Shown piece by piece: positions 45,443 to 56,363 of a stretch of DNA of 64,000 bases. The stretch lies in the NCBI GenBank assembly GCA_963920635.1, contig OY987298.1, positions 122,397,735-122,461,734 on the forward strand. Reading direction: 5' to 3'. Numbering within the stretch: the first letter of the stretch is position 1; every line of letters begins with the position of its first letter. The notes below the pieces were generated by a model. It saw only the letters and a list, made by a program, of their open reading frames with translations. It was not told where the DNA came from and did not search any database. This DNA is from Pseudeuparius sepicola. Taxonomy: Eukaryota; Arthropoda; Insecta; Coleoptera; Anthribidae. The position numbers and the translations under genes were made by a program.

Positions 45443-46732
45443 TACATTAGTATATACATTATTATTATTATTATTATTATTATTTTTGTTGAAAATTCAC
45501 AGGGATAGGGCATAAATAAATAAATGCAACCTTTTAAAACAATTGCCCACGTTTCGTCAATATATTTTGACTTTTTCAAGGTAAAAAAAACACAATGTCG
45601 TAAGAACTACAGAAAAAAAGACAAAATACAATACAAACCGAACAAGAAAGTAAAAAACTCACCAAGTTAAATCAGTTGAATATTATAGCACTTATGAAAA
45701 CATTGTTAAAGACCATATAGACAATTGAAAGACACATTGTTACCGTAAATGCACACGTTATAAATAAATAAAGCGAAAATGGAACCACACACTCGAGCAG
45801 GAAAGGTAGAATGAGGATAGTTTCTTTGAATTGAATGGGGAAAAAATAATAATACAATTGGTACGTTCATATACACAGTGTGTCCGCATGTGAGTGGCGA
45901 TCTCACCTCCATTAGACGAGCATACAGTCACGTGTTTTTACCATAGTATCTATCTTCTCTCTCTCTCTTTCTCGTTCTTCTCTTTCTACTATGCTAATCC
46001 CCGTTTGGTTTAAACGCCGCGCGGTTAATCATAATGTTTTGTCTTGTACTTTATTGTCGAAATGTTTATTTTCGAGCTATACCCTGATAAAATCCCTTGC
46101 CACTGAAATGTTTCAATTGAAATTATACAAATCATACCTACACTGTCCACTGTCGCGGTATTAAACCAAAAATTTTAAATTATTTTCTAACCCGCCTATT
46201 AGGTACATTATACCCTATTATATCGCTTTGCGTTGGCGTTTAGAGCTCTTGTTCATGGGCGAACCTCACCCCAGCAATCGCCCCTGCCGAAGACGGTGAT
46301 CGGATAAATAACGGCCCTGCCTTTTTAAGGGCGACCACCGGATGGGGCCAGAGTGGAGATCCTTGTCGGGGGAGAACGGTGGGTGGACTACGGGGGGGGG
46401 GGGTGGTAGTTACGTGCCGATACACCCCTTTCCGACCTCTGGAGGGATGTCCCACAAATCAGTGCCAAAATTGTATCCACGTGGTATTCAATGTAATTTT
46501 TTTCAAATAATAGGGTACTTGACGAAATTTTACAAACTACAAATCAATCGATTCGCTTAAACCTAAATTTCTAGCAGCATCAAATTTCGGCAAATTACGG
46601 ATTGTCCTTTCAGGGTCCCATGTCCATGATATCTTACCTTACACATCTATACCTTACACCTTACACATCTATAACTAGGTCCGAAAACAATATATAATAG
46701 TAAATATCAATAACAAACTATAATAAAATGGC
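45443..46732. other. Intron with simple repeats and GC-rich patch
   Basis: ATT microsatellite at about 45460-45484, TCTC-rich tract at about 45955-45975, and a GC-rich block at 46240-46450 with a G run of about 13. Frames there (46240-46560) are composition-driven. An ACCTTACACATCTAT tandem lies at about 46635-46675. Confidence 0.45.
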
Positions 46733-47098
46733 CAGGCCCGTACCCACGTTCGATATTTAGGGGGGGGGGGGCAACAATATTTTTTGAGGGGGCGGGGCGA
46801 GATTTGACCATAATTTCAAAATACAAAGCAAGTTTTATGTTTATTTAAAAGAAACAAATTGACAACAAAAAAATATTTTTTCTTCTTCTTCATAACAAAA
46901 AAAAAATCTAATGCGCGAATACTAAATGTATTCGTAGGTATCACAAACTTAACTCAGCCTCAGCACCAGTTATAAATATAAAAAATACAAAAAATAAACA
47001 AAGCGTTAAGTAGGTATGTATACTACTACCACATATCTACTTATTTTGAACAAAAAACCTACTACCATACAAGATAATTCATATAAGAACACCCTATA
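46733..47098. mobile_element. Possible hAT left end, partner not found
   Basis: CAGGCCCGTACCCACG followed by a 12-G run resembles the TIR and G-run layout of the hAT element at 37929. No matching right end or 8-bp duplication was found; it may be truncated. Confidence 0.3.
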
Positions 47099-47983
47099 CA
47101 GAGTGGTCATTTAAGTGTGCAACATATGGGATTTTTTTTATTAATTGCACAACAAAAATACAAATATTCCCGAAAGTTGGTGCATGTTCGATAATCATAT
47201 TAGGCGCACTTAGAATGGTTGCAAGTCAAACAGCACACAGGGTAGGTCAAAAACTATAAAAATTGTACAAGAGTAAAGTATCCTTATTTCAAAAAATTCA
47301 GCAAAATGTTATTAAGAAAAGTTGTCTAGAATTAAAAGTTATGCCCAAATACCGAGACATAGCCTCCTATGAAAACAAAATATTTTTTTGAAAAACATTA
47401 ATGATCTCCAAAAAAAAAATTTGTTTTAATGTTCACCCTAAACAATTCCATAAATCAATCAAAATTAAATCAATTTCGCATAACTTTGTTCGAATTCAAG
47501 CATATTTGTAAAATTAACTTAGATTTTTAATTTTTTAGGGAATCACAAACTTCATGTTTGTTGCAACGATATTAAACAAAACTTTAAAATTTCGCAAAAA
47601 TTTTTCTAAACAAGGTAAAACAGCAATAATAATATGTATATTAAAAAACTCTCATTTAAGGTGCAAAAATTATTATTTTAAATGTTTATTAAGAAACTGA
47701 GGAAATTAATTGACGAAAAAAATTTTTTTCTAAGGAGGCTATGTTTTGGTATTTAGGCATAGTTACCTTTTAATTCTAAACAATTTTTGCTGAATTTTTG
47801 ATTATAAGGGTACTTTACTCTTAAACAATTTTTATATTTTTTTACTTACCCTGTATGCTGTTTAACTTGCAACCATTCTAAATGCACCTAATATGATTAT
47901 TGAACATGCTTCAACTTTCGGCAATATCTGTATTTTGGTTATGCAATTAACAAAAAGAAAGTCCCATATGTATGACCACATTG
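47099..47983. mobile_element. Foldback MITE, CAGAGTGGTCAT ends
   Basis: Inverted ends (CAGAGTGGTCATTTAAGTGT; right complement CAATGTGGTCATACATATGG), TA flanks on both sides, and arms of about 400 bp. No coding. Confidence 0.8.
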
Positions 47984-47985
47984 TA

Positions 47986-48390
47986 TGTATCTTAAAAGTA
48001 TGAATTAAAATAATTGTAATTTTCTATTTTTTTATTGTTAACTTGTTGTACAAATAAATCAAAATTAATTTGAGGGGCCTGCTACTTACTTACAGTCGAA
48101 AGCACGAATGTAAAACCCTGCGTCATCGGTACCGAAAATCTTTAAATTTCATTTATGGGCAACTATCGTCGGTAGCCATATTTTCTTTATATCGGGAAAC
48201 ATGCGTAATAAGTAGTCTTTTGTCTACTGCCCGATATTAATACCCTAGAAAAGAACAATTTGCGCCATTTGCAGGGTAGTGGGTATTTATAGTATGTTCC
48301 GTATACAGATATTTTAACTAAAGTGTTACGTGGCAGATATGAAGGGTATAGTTTCCAGCGTGTGCAGCATAAACAGACACCATTTTGATA
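47986..48390. other. Intron, no gene seen
   Basis: No domain pattern was found. The minus frame 48187-48420 overlaps the next MITE and is not supported. Confidence 0.4.
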
Positions 48391-48392
48391 TA

Positions 48393-49615
48393 CAGGGTGT
48401 CCAACTTTAAAACTGTACAAATCCGTAAAATCTTCATTTTTGGAGATAATCGCCTAAACTTTTTTTGTTTGAAAGACCTTCAAAAACCGCTTCTTTTGAC
48501 TTTCCTACCATTTTCAAAATGCAAATCCAGGGCCAACTGCGATTTTTTTTATACCACCGATTTTCACGAAAACCATTTAGCGATTTTTTATTTAAAATCT
48601 GACTCCACAGCGTTAATCGTAACACCCCAAAACCCCCATATACCAAATTTTAACAAAAAATATACAGGGAGTTCCGTCCTGGAGGGTGTCAAAGTTGAGC
48701 AAAATATGAATTTTAAAGGCATCTGCCGAGTCAAGTGTGCCATGGAATACCCGCAAAACAGTTGAATGGTCAATAGGACCACTCAAGGTGTTGGTGTGCA
48801 AAGGTCCAATACAAAATATACAGAGTGTTCTTATCTGTGCCATCTCAAATTACTGAATTTTTGGAACTTTATACGGGTTAAAAATCGAGTATATCAAAAC
48901 TGCTCCACACACTATAAACGAACTAAATATAAAAAATACAGAAACCTGCCAGTCAGTAAGCCCATATCAGTTAAGGTTGCTGGTGTGCCACAACAGGAAA
49001 TGCACGGAAAATGTATCATCTTAGACAGTGACTTTGTTGAGATACGTCCAATAATTTAATTTGTTTTTATTTGTTGGTTGACATTTTGTAAAGAAATAAA
49101 TTACTTTTTCAATGATTCCAGAGCAATCTTGATCTGTATAAATTTTATAAAATTTCAGAATTTTGAGATGGCTCAGAGAAAAATACCCTGTATATTTTTA
49201 TAGTAAATATTTTCACACCAACATTTTGAGTGGTTCTGTTAACCATTCAACTGTTTTGAAGGGATTCCATGCACACTTGACTCGCCAGATGCCTTTAAAA
49301 TTCCTATTTTGCTCAACTTTGACACCCTACAGAATGGAACTCCCTGTATATTTTTTATTCAAATTTGGTATATAAGGGTTTTGGGGTGTTCTGATTAACG
49401 CCGTGGTGTCAGATTTTAAATAAAAAAAATCGCTAAATGGTTTTCGTGAAAATCGGGGGTATAAAAAAACGCAGCCGGCCCTGGATTTGCTTTTTGAAAA
49501 TGGTAGGAAGGTTAAATGAAGCGGTTTATGAAGACCTTTCAAAAAAAAATTTAGGCGATTATCTCCAAAAATGAATATTTTACGGAATTGTACAGTTTAA
49601 AAGTTGGACACCCTG
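48393..49615. mobile_element. Foldback MITE, CAGGGTGTCCAACTTTAAAA ends
   Basis: Perfect ends, TA on both sides, arms of about 390 bp. The inner part (CCACAGCGTTAATC, AGTTGAGCAAAATATGAATT) is shared with 2179-2708, but the outer 190 bp is unrelated, and the central core lies in opposite orientation in the two copies. Frames at 48385-48765 and others are shadows. Confidence 0.88.
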
Positions 49616-49617
49616 TA

Positions 49618-51040
49618 GAGGAGTCAATGTACGGAACATATTCGTAACAAAAAGTCTTTATGTGACAAAATTTGTGTGTGCAATTGCATTAGTTAAAGCT
49701 CAAAGGGTAACAGATATTCATAGGCAAGCTGGAGATACTTTAATAGAAAACTGCATTTGCCTTTATTCCACGAATGTTTGCAAACGGGCACCGGCAACGT
49801 TACAGTTCCGTTTCTCCTGAGAGGCACAGAGTTGCCACGTTTGGCGTTCTGGACAATAGAACGACGAAACTGTAGATTTCATCCTGAACAAAATTGTGCA
49901 ACTTTGTCTTTAATTATCATAAAAAATAAGGGTTAAAAGCCGTTGTTTCATTTCTTACGTGTTATGTTCTACTGTAAACATAGTACAATTTTAGAGCAAT
50001 TAAAAATATTGTCAAATACCCTAATGGTCGGAATAATTCGACGAGAAAACCCCTATACCGAAGGTGAGGATTTTTCCTAGGAAATTATAATTTAAGTAAT
50101 AAATAATGTAAAAAAACCTTCGTTATCGAGGTTTTTTCGTCGAATTACTTAGTCTCGATCATTTCCAGGCAAAAAGTTTCATCGATGCAGGCAATCTAAT
50201 GAGTTTAGCAATTACAATGTAAAACGTCGGAGTTATTCTGCGATACGACTATACCTACATAACTATGCAAATTTTACCTAGCAAGAAGTTGTAGTTCGAG
50301 GATTTATATGGTGATTATTTACCACATTACGACATACGTATATAATTTTTACAATATTCTTATTTTGCTGAGTTTGCTCATTTTTTTAATTATAATTTTC
50401 AATCAACATATAAATGTAACTGACAATAAAGCGCGACGCGCAAGCTACCTATACAAATACATCTGACATAATCTTGCTTGATTATATCGTTAAGTGATTT
50501 CTTCGTTAAAATTAAATTCTCCTTTTTTTTGCTGCAAATAATACGAAAAACTTGTCGAATATTCTGGTACAAAGGGGATTTTAAGACTCATACTGAATTA
50601 TTTGTGGAGCCAAAATGTCGCGTTTGAGCTTATCAACTACGGGTCAAATCTCAATAATAACTATAAGATGTATTTCTTTTTTGACATAGAATTAATGGCA
50701 ATATCTCCCAAAACAATCAAGCTGCTGAACTGTAATTTGGCACCGCTGTGTCTTTGAGGATGGACAATAAACTGAAAATGTCAATTTCTAGGTGTATCAC
50801 AGAAGGAGCCACTTGCGCTGTTTTTGGTTGGTGCTTTTACTCGTAACATGTTTAGGTTATCTTTTTGATATCTAAAAAAATCAAAAATAAAATTAGGATA
50901 ATATTACTTTTAGTAACTTATAATAGTATCTAAGGTTAAATGTAATATAGGCTTGGAGGGTACAAGCCTTGTTTATGGATATTCTAGTTAGCCAATATCT
51001 GACACTGACATAAGGATATGACAGAAATACAGTAGATACA
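49618..51040. other. Intron, no gene seen
   Basis: AT-rich; no repeat ends or coding pattern recognised. Confidence 0.4.
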
Positions 51041-51343
51041 AGGGACAGATTTTGCAAAAAATTAAGTTGTCCAGCTGTTTTTTGGTAGGTTTTAATGGTA
51101 GAAAATTACTAGGCAATAACTGGGCCACTTTAATTTTTGACGCCATTTGTTATTTGTATTCAATATTGCTCTCGCATCCTTATGACATGACTCTGTCACA
51201 CATTGACTAACTAGGGATTCCATAAACAAGGGTAATATGAAATATTCCATATTAACTTCCCAATGCACCTTAGAAAGAAAACCAGTTGTCAACAATGAAG
51301 GGAAAGCATGTTTTTGCTACTTTAACAATAGTTACATACACTC

Positions 51344-51745
51344 ATGTCACTTGTCACTTACCTTGTTGTTAAAAGTCATGATGCAAAGTCTTTTCTTTTT
51401 ATCACGGTTAAAAATTATTATTTTGATGAAAAGACCCGTGTATTTCGTTTAGATCCGACACTGTTCGAAAAATTTGATAAGCTCAAAAACCAAATGACTG
51501 ATGCCGCACAGTATAGAATCTCGCAGGGCCAAAGTCTTCGATATGAATGGAACAACAGTGTACTAACAAATGTAAATTTGGATACTCATAAAATTTGGGC
51601 GTATACCCATAAAATTTGGGCGTATACCCATAAAATTCGGGCGTATCCCATATTACCCGACTATTCCATATTCCCCGATTTTACCTACTCTATAATGCTA
51701 TGCAGTTGTTCCACTTTTAAATTTTATTACCGTCGAATTGTTTGA
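51344..51745 (+). other. Open frame with in-frame 21-bp tandem repeats, possible pseudo-exon
   Basis: A 133-residue frame. Residues about 18-80 (FITVKNYYFDEKTRVFRL, then ISQGQSLRYEWNN) faintly resemble the N-terminal region of P5-type ATPases, but the match is weak. Three tandem 21-bp units (51587-51649) each encode a heptapeptide (HKIWAYT type). No typical acceptor precedes the segment, and the tail runs into a MITE at 51750. Probably not a functional gene. Confidence 0.25.
51587..51649 (+). repeat. Three tandem 21-bp units
   Basis: The unit is CATAAAATTTGGGCGTATACC; the third copy has two differences and lacks a base. The first two are identical, suggesting recent slippage. Confidence 0.8.
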
Positions 51746-51749
51746 TATA

Positions 51750-52466
51750 CAGGGTGAGTCACATCTAAAGGCAGAGCCGAAAACACTAGGTCGAATTCGC
51801 TAAAATAAGCATATATTCTTATTAAACATTAGCTCAAGAACGCTTGGTTCTCCATATACAGCGTGTTGAAACTTTTCCAAAAATAACATATATTTCTTAA
51901 TATATTTCCAGCCCGTTTAATAATTCCGACCAAATTTGGTACATATTATAGGTTGTGCAATAATTTGGCCCTGTTCAGATGACCAGCGGCGTAGATACAA
52001 ACAATTTTATTTTAAATGCCAGGATAATCGCCTTGGCACTAGTTTAAAAGATCCGAAATTAAGAAGAAACTGTACCAGATATGAAAAAATACCAAGAGGC
52101 GCTTTTTGTTCCAAATTGAATGGGCTATCCAAAAAAAGCAACATTTTTGGTTTTGCACAGGACCGTACTAATTTTTTGTACAATTATTTACAGTAACTAT
52201 TTTTATCTACGCCGCTGGTCATCTGAACGGGGTCAAATTATTGCACAAAATGGCAACCCTTCAATGCATAATGTGTACCAAATTCGGTTGGAATTCCTAA
52301 ATGGGCTTGAAAGAAATTAAAAAAATATATTATTTTAGGAAAAATTTCAACACGCTGTATATGGAGAACCAAGCATTTTTGAGCTAATGTTTATTAAGCA
52401 TATGTGCTTATTTAAGCCAGTTCTATCTTGTGTTTTCGGCTCTGCCTTTAGATGTGACTCACCCTG
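51750..52466. mobile_element. Foldback MITE, CAGGGTGAGTCACATCTAAA ends
   Basis: Near-perfect inverted ends with TA on both sides. A second inverted pair inside (CAGCGTGTTGAAA type at about 51858 and 52345) and a third pair (GATGACCAGCGGCGTAGATA at about 51978 and inverted at about 52206) suggest insertion within insertion. The frames between are shadows. Confidence 0.85.
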
Positions 52467-52468
52467 TA

Positions 52469-53143
52469 TTAATGCGGTAAATAATCGACGATTATACTAA
52501 ATAAGTTTCTTAAATACAAAAATAAAACCCTCGAAAATATAAGAACGTTATGTACATTTTCAGCCCGGCGAGGCTCCTAGAGGAGCGCAAGTCTTGGGGG
52601 GTCCCTTGGGCCCCGGTCTGATTATGCAAACAATAGCGGCGAAGTTGGGGCACATCGGAACGTTGTTACCAGGAAGTTTCTGCCGAGTAAATATATACGT
52701 AGTGCCCTAGCCGTCGTGAAGACACGCACATCCGGGAATGTATTTACCTACAGATGCGGTCTAACCGGCTATAGCCAGGAAATAATGGAGCCCCAAGAAG
52801 TAATATAAAAAACCGCTGCCAATGGAATCACTAATACTTCCACATTATTTTTTAAATCCAGTAAATATTCCAATATTTTACAAAAAATAAATACCTATTT
52901 GCAGCAAGTTAAGGCATGGCTCATGTTGCACGTTGTAGCACAAGGTAAAGCCGAGTGCCTTCTCGTGCAGGAGCATGCAATATGCATTTTGCTTAATTGT
53001 TGCACGCTATACAGTGTGCACGAACTTTGATAATAATTAAAAAATATATATAATATATAATTATTATCATGAAACAATAACTATCGTCCTATTGTAAATT
53101 ATGTATACCAGAAATCGATGTCTCGATCCATTTGAGAGTTATC
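52469..53143. other. Intron with a GC-richer block
   Basis: About 52565-52800 is GC-richer than the surroundings, with no frame longer than 60 residues and no recognised domain. It may be a decayed retroelement fragment. Confidence 0.3.
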
Positions 53144-53219
53144 GAAATAGCATTACAACAACGGGGGTAAAACTTACAGTCTCTGCTCCACAAACACAGC
53201 TTCTTTAATCAAAAGATCA

Positions 53220-53263
53220 ACTGTACATATGTTTCGGCCCTCCTAGGGGTCATCTTCAGCAGT
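53220..53263 (-). ncRNA. Hammerhead-like motif, left terminal repeat
   Basis: This is the complement of the motif at 54746-54789 with the same core. Penelope-like elements are known to carry hammerhead ribozymes in their terminal repeats. Activity cannot be judged. Confidence 0.4.
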
Positions 53264-53448
53264 AAAGCAATACAGAGAAAATTATTTATATTAAAGCTAG
53301 AAAAAAATATTTTGCATTAGATCAATATCTACTTATAAGTAATAATAAAATTATATAATAAAATAGACTAAAAATATAGATGCTCACCTTTCCAGACATA
53401 GTCAACTACAGTGAGTGTGGAAAATTAATAATGTAATAAATTATTATG

Positions 53449-53471
53449 CGATAGATAGATAGACAGATAGA
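53449..53471. repeat. GATA microsatellite
   Basis: Short GATA-type tandem between the left terminal repeat and the coding relic. Confidence 0.7.
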
Positions 53472-53519
53472 TTCTAATAATTATTTCCCTAAATATATTG
53501 TCAATAAAATTTACTATAA

Positions 53520-54073
53520 ACATTTAAACAAATTTTTAAACAAAAAGTTACTCGTCAAAGATAAAGTTAATAATAAATTTTTTTCTATACCTTATTTAGG
53601 CTCTGTTTCTCTACATATCAGAGATTTATTCAAGAAATATAATTACATAGTTTCGTTCAAAACAAAAAACTCTTTAAGGGCTAAATTAGTGAATAACAAA
53701 GATACTGTCTCGTTCTCAGATAGGTCCGGTGTTTACTGCCTGAAATGTGGCACTGATAATTGCAACACTATTTATATAGGTCAAACGGGAAGGAAATTCT
53801 CTGTTATTAGATTCTTAAGAGTTCCCAGTTCCCCCCCCCCCTTTTTTCAAATCCACGTTTGCAGAACATATAGTGAATAACAACCATCACTTCGATTGCC
53901 ACAATGGCGTTACTTATTTACATTTTCAAAGAAAAGGCGCTATATTGAACTTACTTGAAAGCTTAGAAATTTTTAAGGCCAAAAATTGTACACATAATCA
54001 TATAGTGAATGACCAGCTAGAGTTCTCAAATCTAAATTTTTATAGATCCCTAAAGTTCCTGTTCACTGAATAA
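53520..54073 (+). pseudogene. Penelope-like GIY-YIG endonuclease, RT lost, frameshifted
   Basis: From about 53520 the frame gives the linker after the RT (SIPYLGSVSLHIRDLFKKYN, then VSFKTKNSLRAKL), then SGVYCLKC and TIYIGQTGRKF, the two halves of the GIY-YIG nuclease core with a Cys pair as in Penelope enzymes. A run of ten C at about 53830-53840 shifts the frame; the next frame resumes with FAEHIVNNNHHFD, LHFQRKGAILNLLES and IFKAKN, ending in a stop at 54071-54073. The nuclease nicks target DNA for reverse transcription. No RT motif lies upstream inside the element, so this copy is a 5'-deleted, dead one. Confidence 0.82.
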
Positions 54074-54745
54074 CAATTATTACTTTTCAAATTTTGTTGA
54101 ATGCGCCGGTCCTACTACAATTTGAATTTTTAATTTTTAATTTACTTTTCATATCTGCCGCAAGTTAAATCGCCCTGGTTTCTTGCACATGTGCAACCCG
54201 TTTCTTACGTTCGACAGCTTCTATTTGACATTACACCTTGCAGACAATTGACATTCCATTCTCATCGGGTGTTCAACCGGTATGGTGACTTGACGTCGGT
54301 TCCAAAATTTAATTGAACATGAATTTCTGGTTCTTCGGAACCCCCAAGAAATCTCGCTATAAACTCAACAAGTGGTCCCTTAGGTTGCCTAAGTCTGTTA
54401 TTCTCGACTACACAATTCCTCATGGTAAGATACATAATTTCTACGTTGTTAATTTGGCTCGTTTTTTACTGTTTTTTTTTGTTGCTTTTAGACCCCTCGA
54501 TACGATTAAAAAGATTTTACTTATTTCTACGTTTTAATGTTTTTGACAAAATCTAATTCGCATAATAATTTATTACATTATTAATTTTCCACACTCACTG
54601 TCGTTGACTATGTCTGGAAAGGTGAGCATCTATATTTTTAGTCTATTTTATTATATAATTTTATTATTACTTATAAGTAGATATTGATCTAATGCAAAAT
54701 ATTTTTTTCTAGCTTTAATATAAATAATTTTCTCTGTATCGCTTT

Positions 54746-54789
54746 ACTGCTGAAGATGACCCCTAGGAGGGCCGAAACATATGTACAGT
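54746..54789 (+). ncRNA. Hammerhead-like ribozyme motif, right terminal repeat
   Basis: The order is ACTG, core CTGAAGA, a GACCC...GGG hairpin, GAAA, a self-complementary CATATG, TA, then CAGT. ACTG and CAGT can pair as stem I, and CTGANGA and GAAA are the conserved core boxes. Stem III has no loop, so it could act only as a dimer. Base pairing next to the core in stem II is imperfect, so this may be a decayed ribozyme. Confidence 0.45.
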
Positions 54790-54942
54790 TGATCTTTTGA
54801 TTAAAGAAGCTGTGTTTGTGGAGCAGAGACTGTAAGTTTTACGCCCGTTGTTGTATTCTCCTACTCCACTTCAAGATATGGACTATTTCCTCAAGTTGAA
54901 ATAGCATTAGTTTAATTAGGAATAATTATATTTTAATTACAG

Positions 54943-55119
54943 TTCCTCCTGAGCCTCCTAAAAGCTGCTTGGTCCGCGATGCACCGCACGGTGGGCTTGA
55001 AGTATCCTGCTTGGCAGGCCATGACGGAGGTCTTCACCAAAGCTTCGTTTTAGAAGTAACAGATGTGTCCTCACCACCTCCAGAAGTACCACCTGGTGTG
55101 ACAACACTGAGTGATCAAG
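54943..55119 (+). CDS. Sidestep-family receptor, fibronectin III exon 1
   Basis: This 177-bp exon encodes 59 residues starting with the PPEPPKSC linker and the first half of a fibronectin type III domain (GGLEVSCLAGHDGGLHQSF, then VLEVTDV). The Cys and the CxxGxDGGL-HQ-FVLEV pattern are diagnostic of the juxtamembrane FN3 domain of Sidestep proteins. Acceptor AG ends at 54942 and donor GTTAGT begins at 55120; both splice in phase 1. It continues exon 8889-9182 and is continued by 58190-58387. The Penelope-like insertion ends 33 bp (including its target copy) before the acceptor. Confidence 0.85.
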
Positions 55120-55694
55120 GTTAGTTGGCTACATTTCTTGAACTATACACAGGCTCGCCACCTCTACTCCTTATACACTACACAGGTTTATTGGTAATTC
55201 GATACACTCCTTTGCAGATGTGATAGGGGAGGAGGTAAGGAGTAAATTTAATCCTAATAATATGCATTATGCAAAACTAAATAGTTTTTGAGATATTTCA
55301 TTTTTCTATTTTTGTCAAAAACGTAGAACTGCCTTAACAGTTAGTTACCAAAAATGTACAGATTTTTTTAGACTTTTCAACTGGATTACTTGCCCAACAC
55401 TATGGTTTTATGTTTGGAATGAAAAATGTCCGGAAACATTCAGATCATAGGAAAATGTTAAATAAAAGTTGTCAAAAATATTAAGAAAAAGGTATCACAA
55501 TTTATTATCGTTTATTTTTACAAAAATCATCAAGCAACATTTGTACAAATTTCTTCAAAACTTCCTTATTGCAATAGCTATCCAATAGGGTACAAATTAT
55601 ACCAAAAACCCTTGATACGGTTTATATTTTTAGATGAACATTAAAAAACGTACTTGAAAAATAGCGTTTAATTTTTTATTATTTTCACAATAGT

Positions 55695-55955
55695 ACTTAA
55701 TTATTACAAATCTTGTTCAAAATGAGAACCCCTATTTCGTATACATGCTCGGCATTTCCGTCTTAGTTATTCTGGTTGTCAGGGTATTCCGTATGTGTTG
55801 GGAAACGTCGGTTATCCTTTGTGTAAGATCTCGGGTATTCACTAGTGTTGCATAGACGATCTCTTTCATATGACCACACACATAACAATCAAGAAGACTT
55901 AATAAGTCGGGGCTTCGCGCTGGCCAAAGTATTGAACCTGCCCTTCCAATCTATC
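55695..55955 (-). pseudogene. IS630/mariner-type transposase C-terminus, inverted copy
   Basis: On the minus strand: ARSPDL, GHMKEIVYAT, VNTRDLTQRITDVSQHIRNT, LTTRITKTE. This is the final catalytic motif region and C-terminal tail of insect IS630-type transposases (usual form: PRSPDLTPLDFFLWGH). It faces the plus-strand copy head to tail across the axis. Several small changes break the frame. Confidence 0.7.
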
Positions 55956-56363
55956 GGTTTGGAAAATGTTGATCCACAACCTACATTATTGGGCCGAAGA
56001 AAACCCCCGTTTAACAAGGGAAACTATAGTTTTCAAAGGAAGTTTTCGGTAAATGTATGGATGGGACTCATTGGCCGCTATTTAATAAGACCATATTTTT
56101 TTCAAGACAATTTAAAAGGGGAAATGTATGAAAGGTATGACCTACCGGTGCTTCTAGAAGATGTTCCTCTCGACGTCAGAGAGCGAATGATATTTCAGAA
56201 GGACGCGACGGTTATCCAGCGTATTATCGGCTGAGAGTGCGGAAGTTACTGGATCAACGTTTTCCTAACCATTGGATTGGAAGGGCAGCTCGAAGCCCCG
56301 ACTTAACTGCTCTTGATTATTATGTGTGGGGTCATATGAAAGAGATCGTCTATGCAACACCAG

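Larger units (their letters stand above)
53156..54897 (+). mobile_element. Penelope-like element with inverted terminal repeats
   Basis: A 12-bp duplication, GAAATAGCATTA, flanks the element (53144-53155; 54898-54909). The terminal regions of about 280 bp (53160-53440; 54560-54850) are inverted copies, an arrangement known for Penelope-like retroelements. Between them lies a GIY-YIG endonuclease C-terminus; the RT is absent. The right border is 45 bp upstream of the next host exon. Confidence 0.78.
9183..54942 (+). other. Giant (45.8-kb) intron of the Sidestep-family gene
   Basis: The span runs from donor GTAAGG (9183) to acceptor TTTTAATTACAG (ending 54942), with phase 1 on both sides. It is filled with nested DNA transposons, one Gypsy element, a Penelope-like element and unexplained repeats listed separately. 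Whether a small host exon is hidden inside cannot be excluded without transcripts. Confidence 0.7.

Noticed and set aside
46240..46560. Pro/Gly-rich frames around a G run
   Set aside because: Composition-driven and antisense to each other.
48766..49059. 97-residue frame in the MITE core
   Set aside because: It starts inside an inverted arm and crosses into the core shared with 2.4 kb, with no recognisable domain; a captured gene piece cannot be shown.
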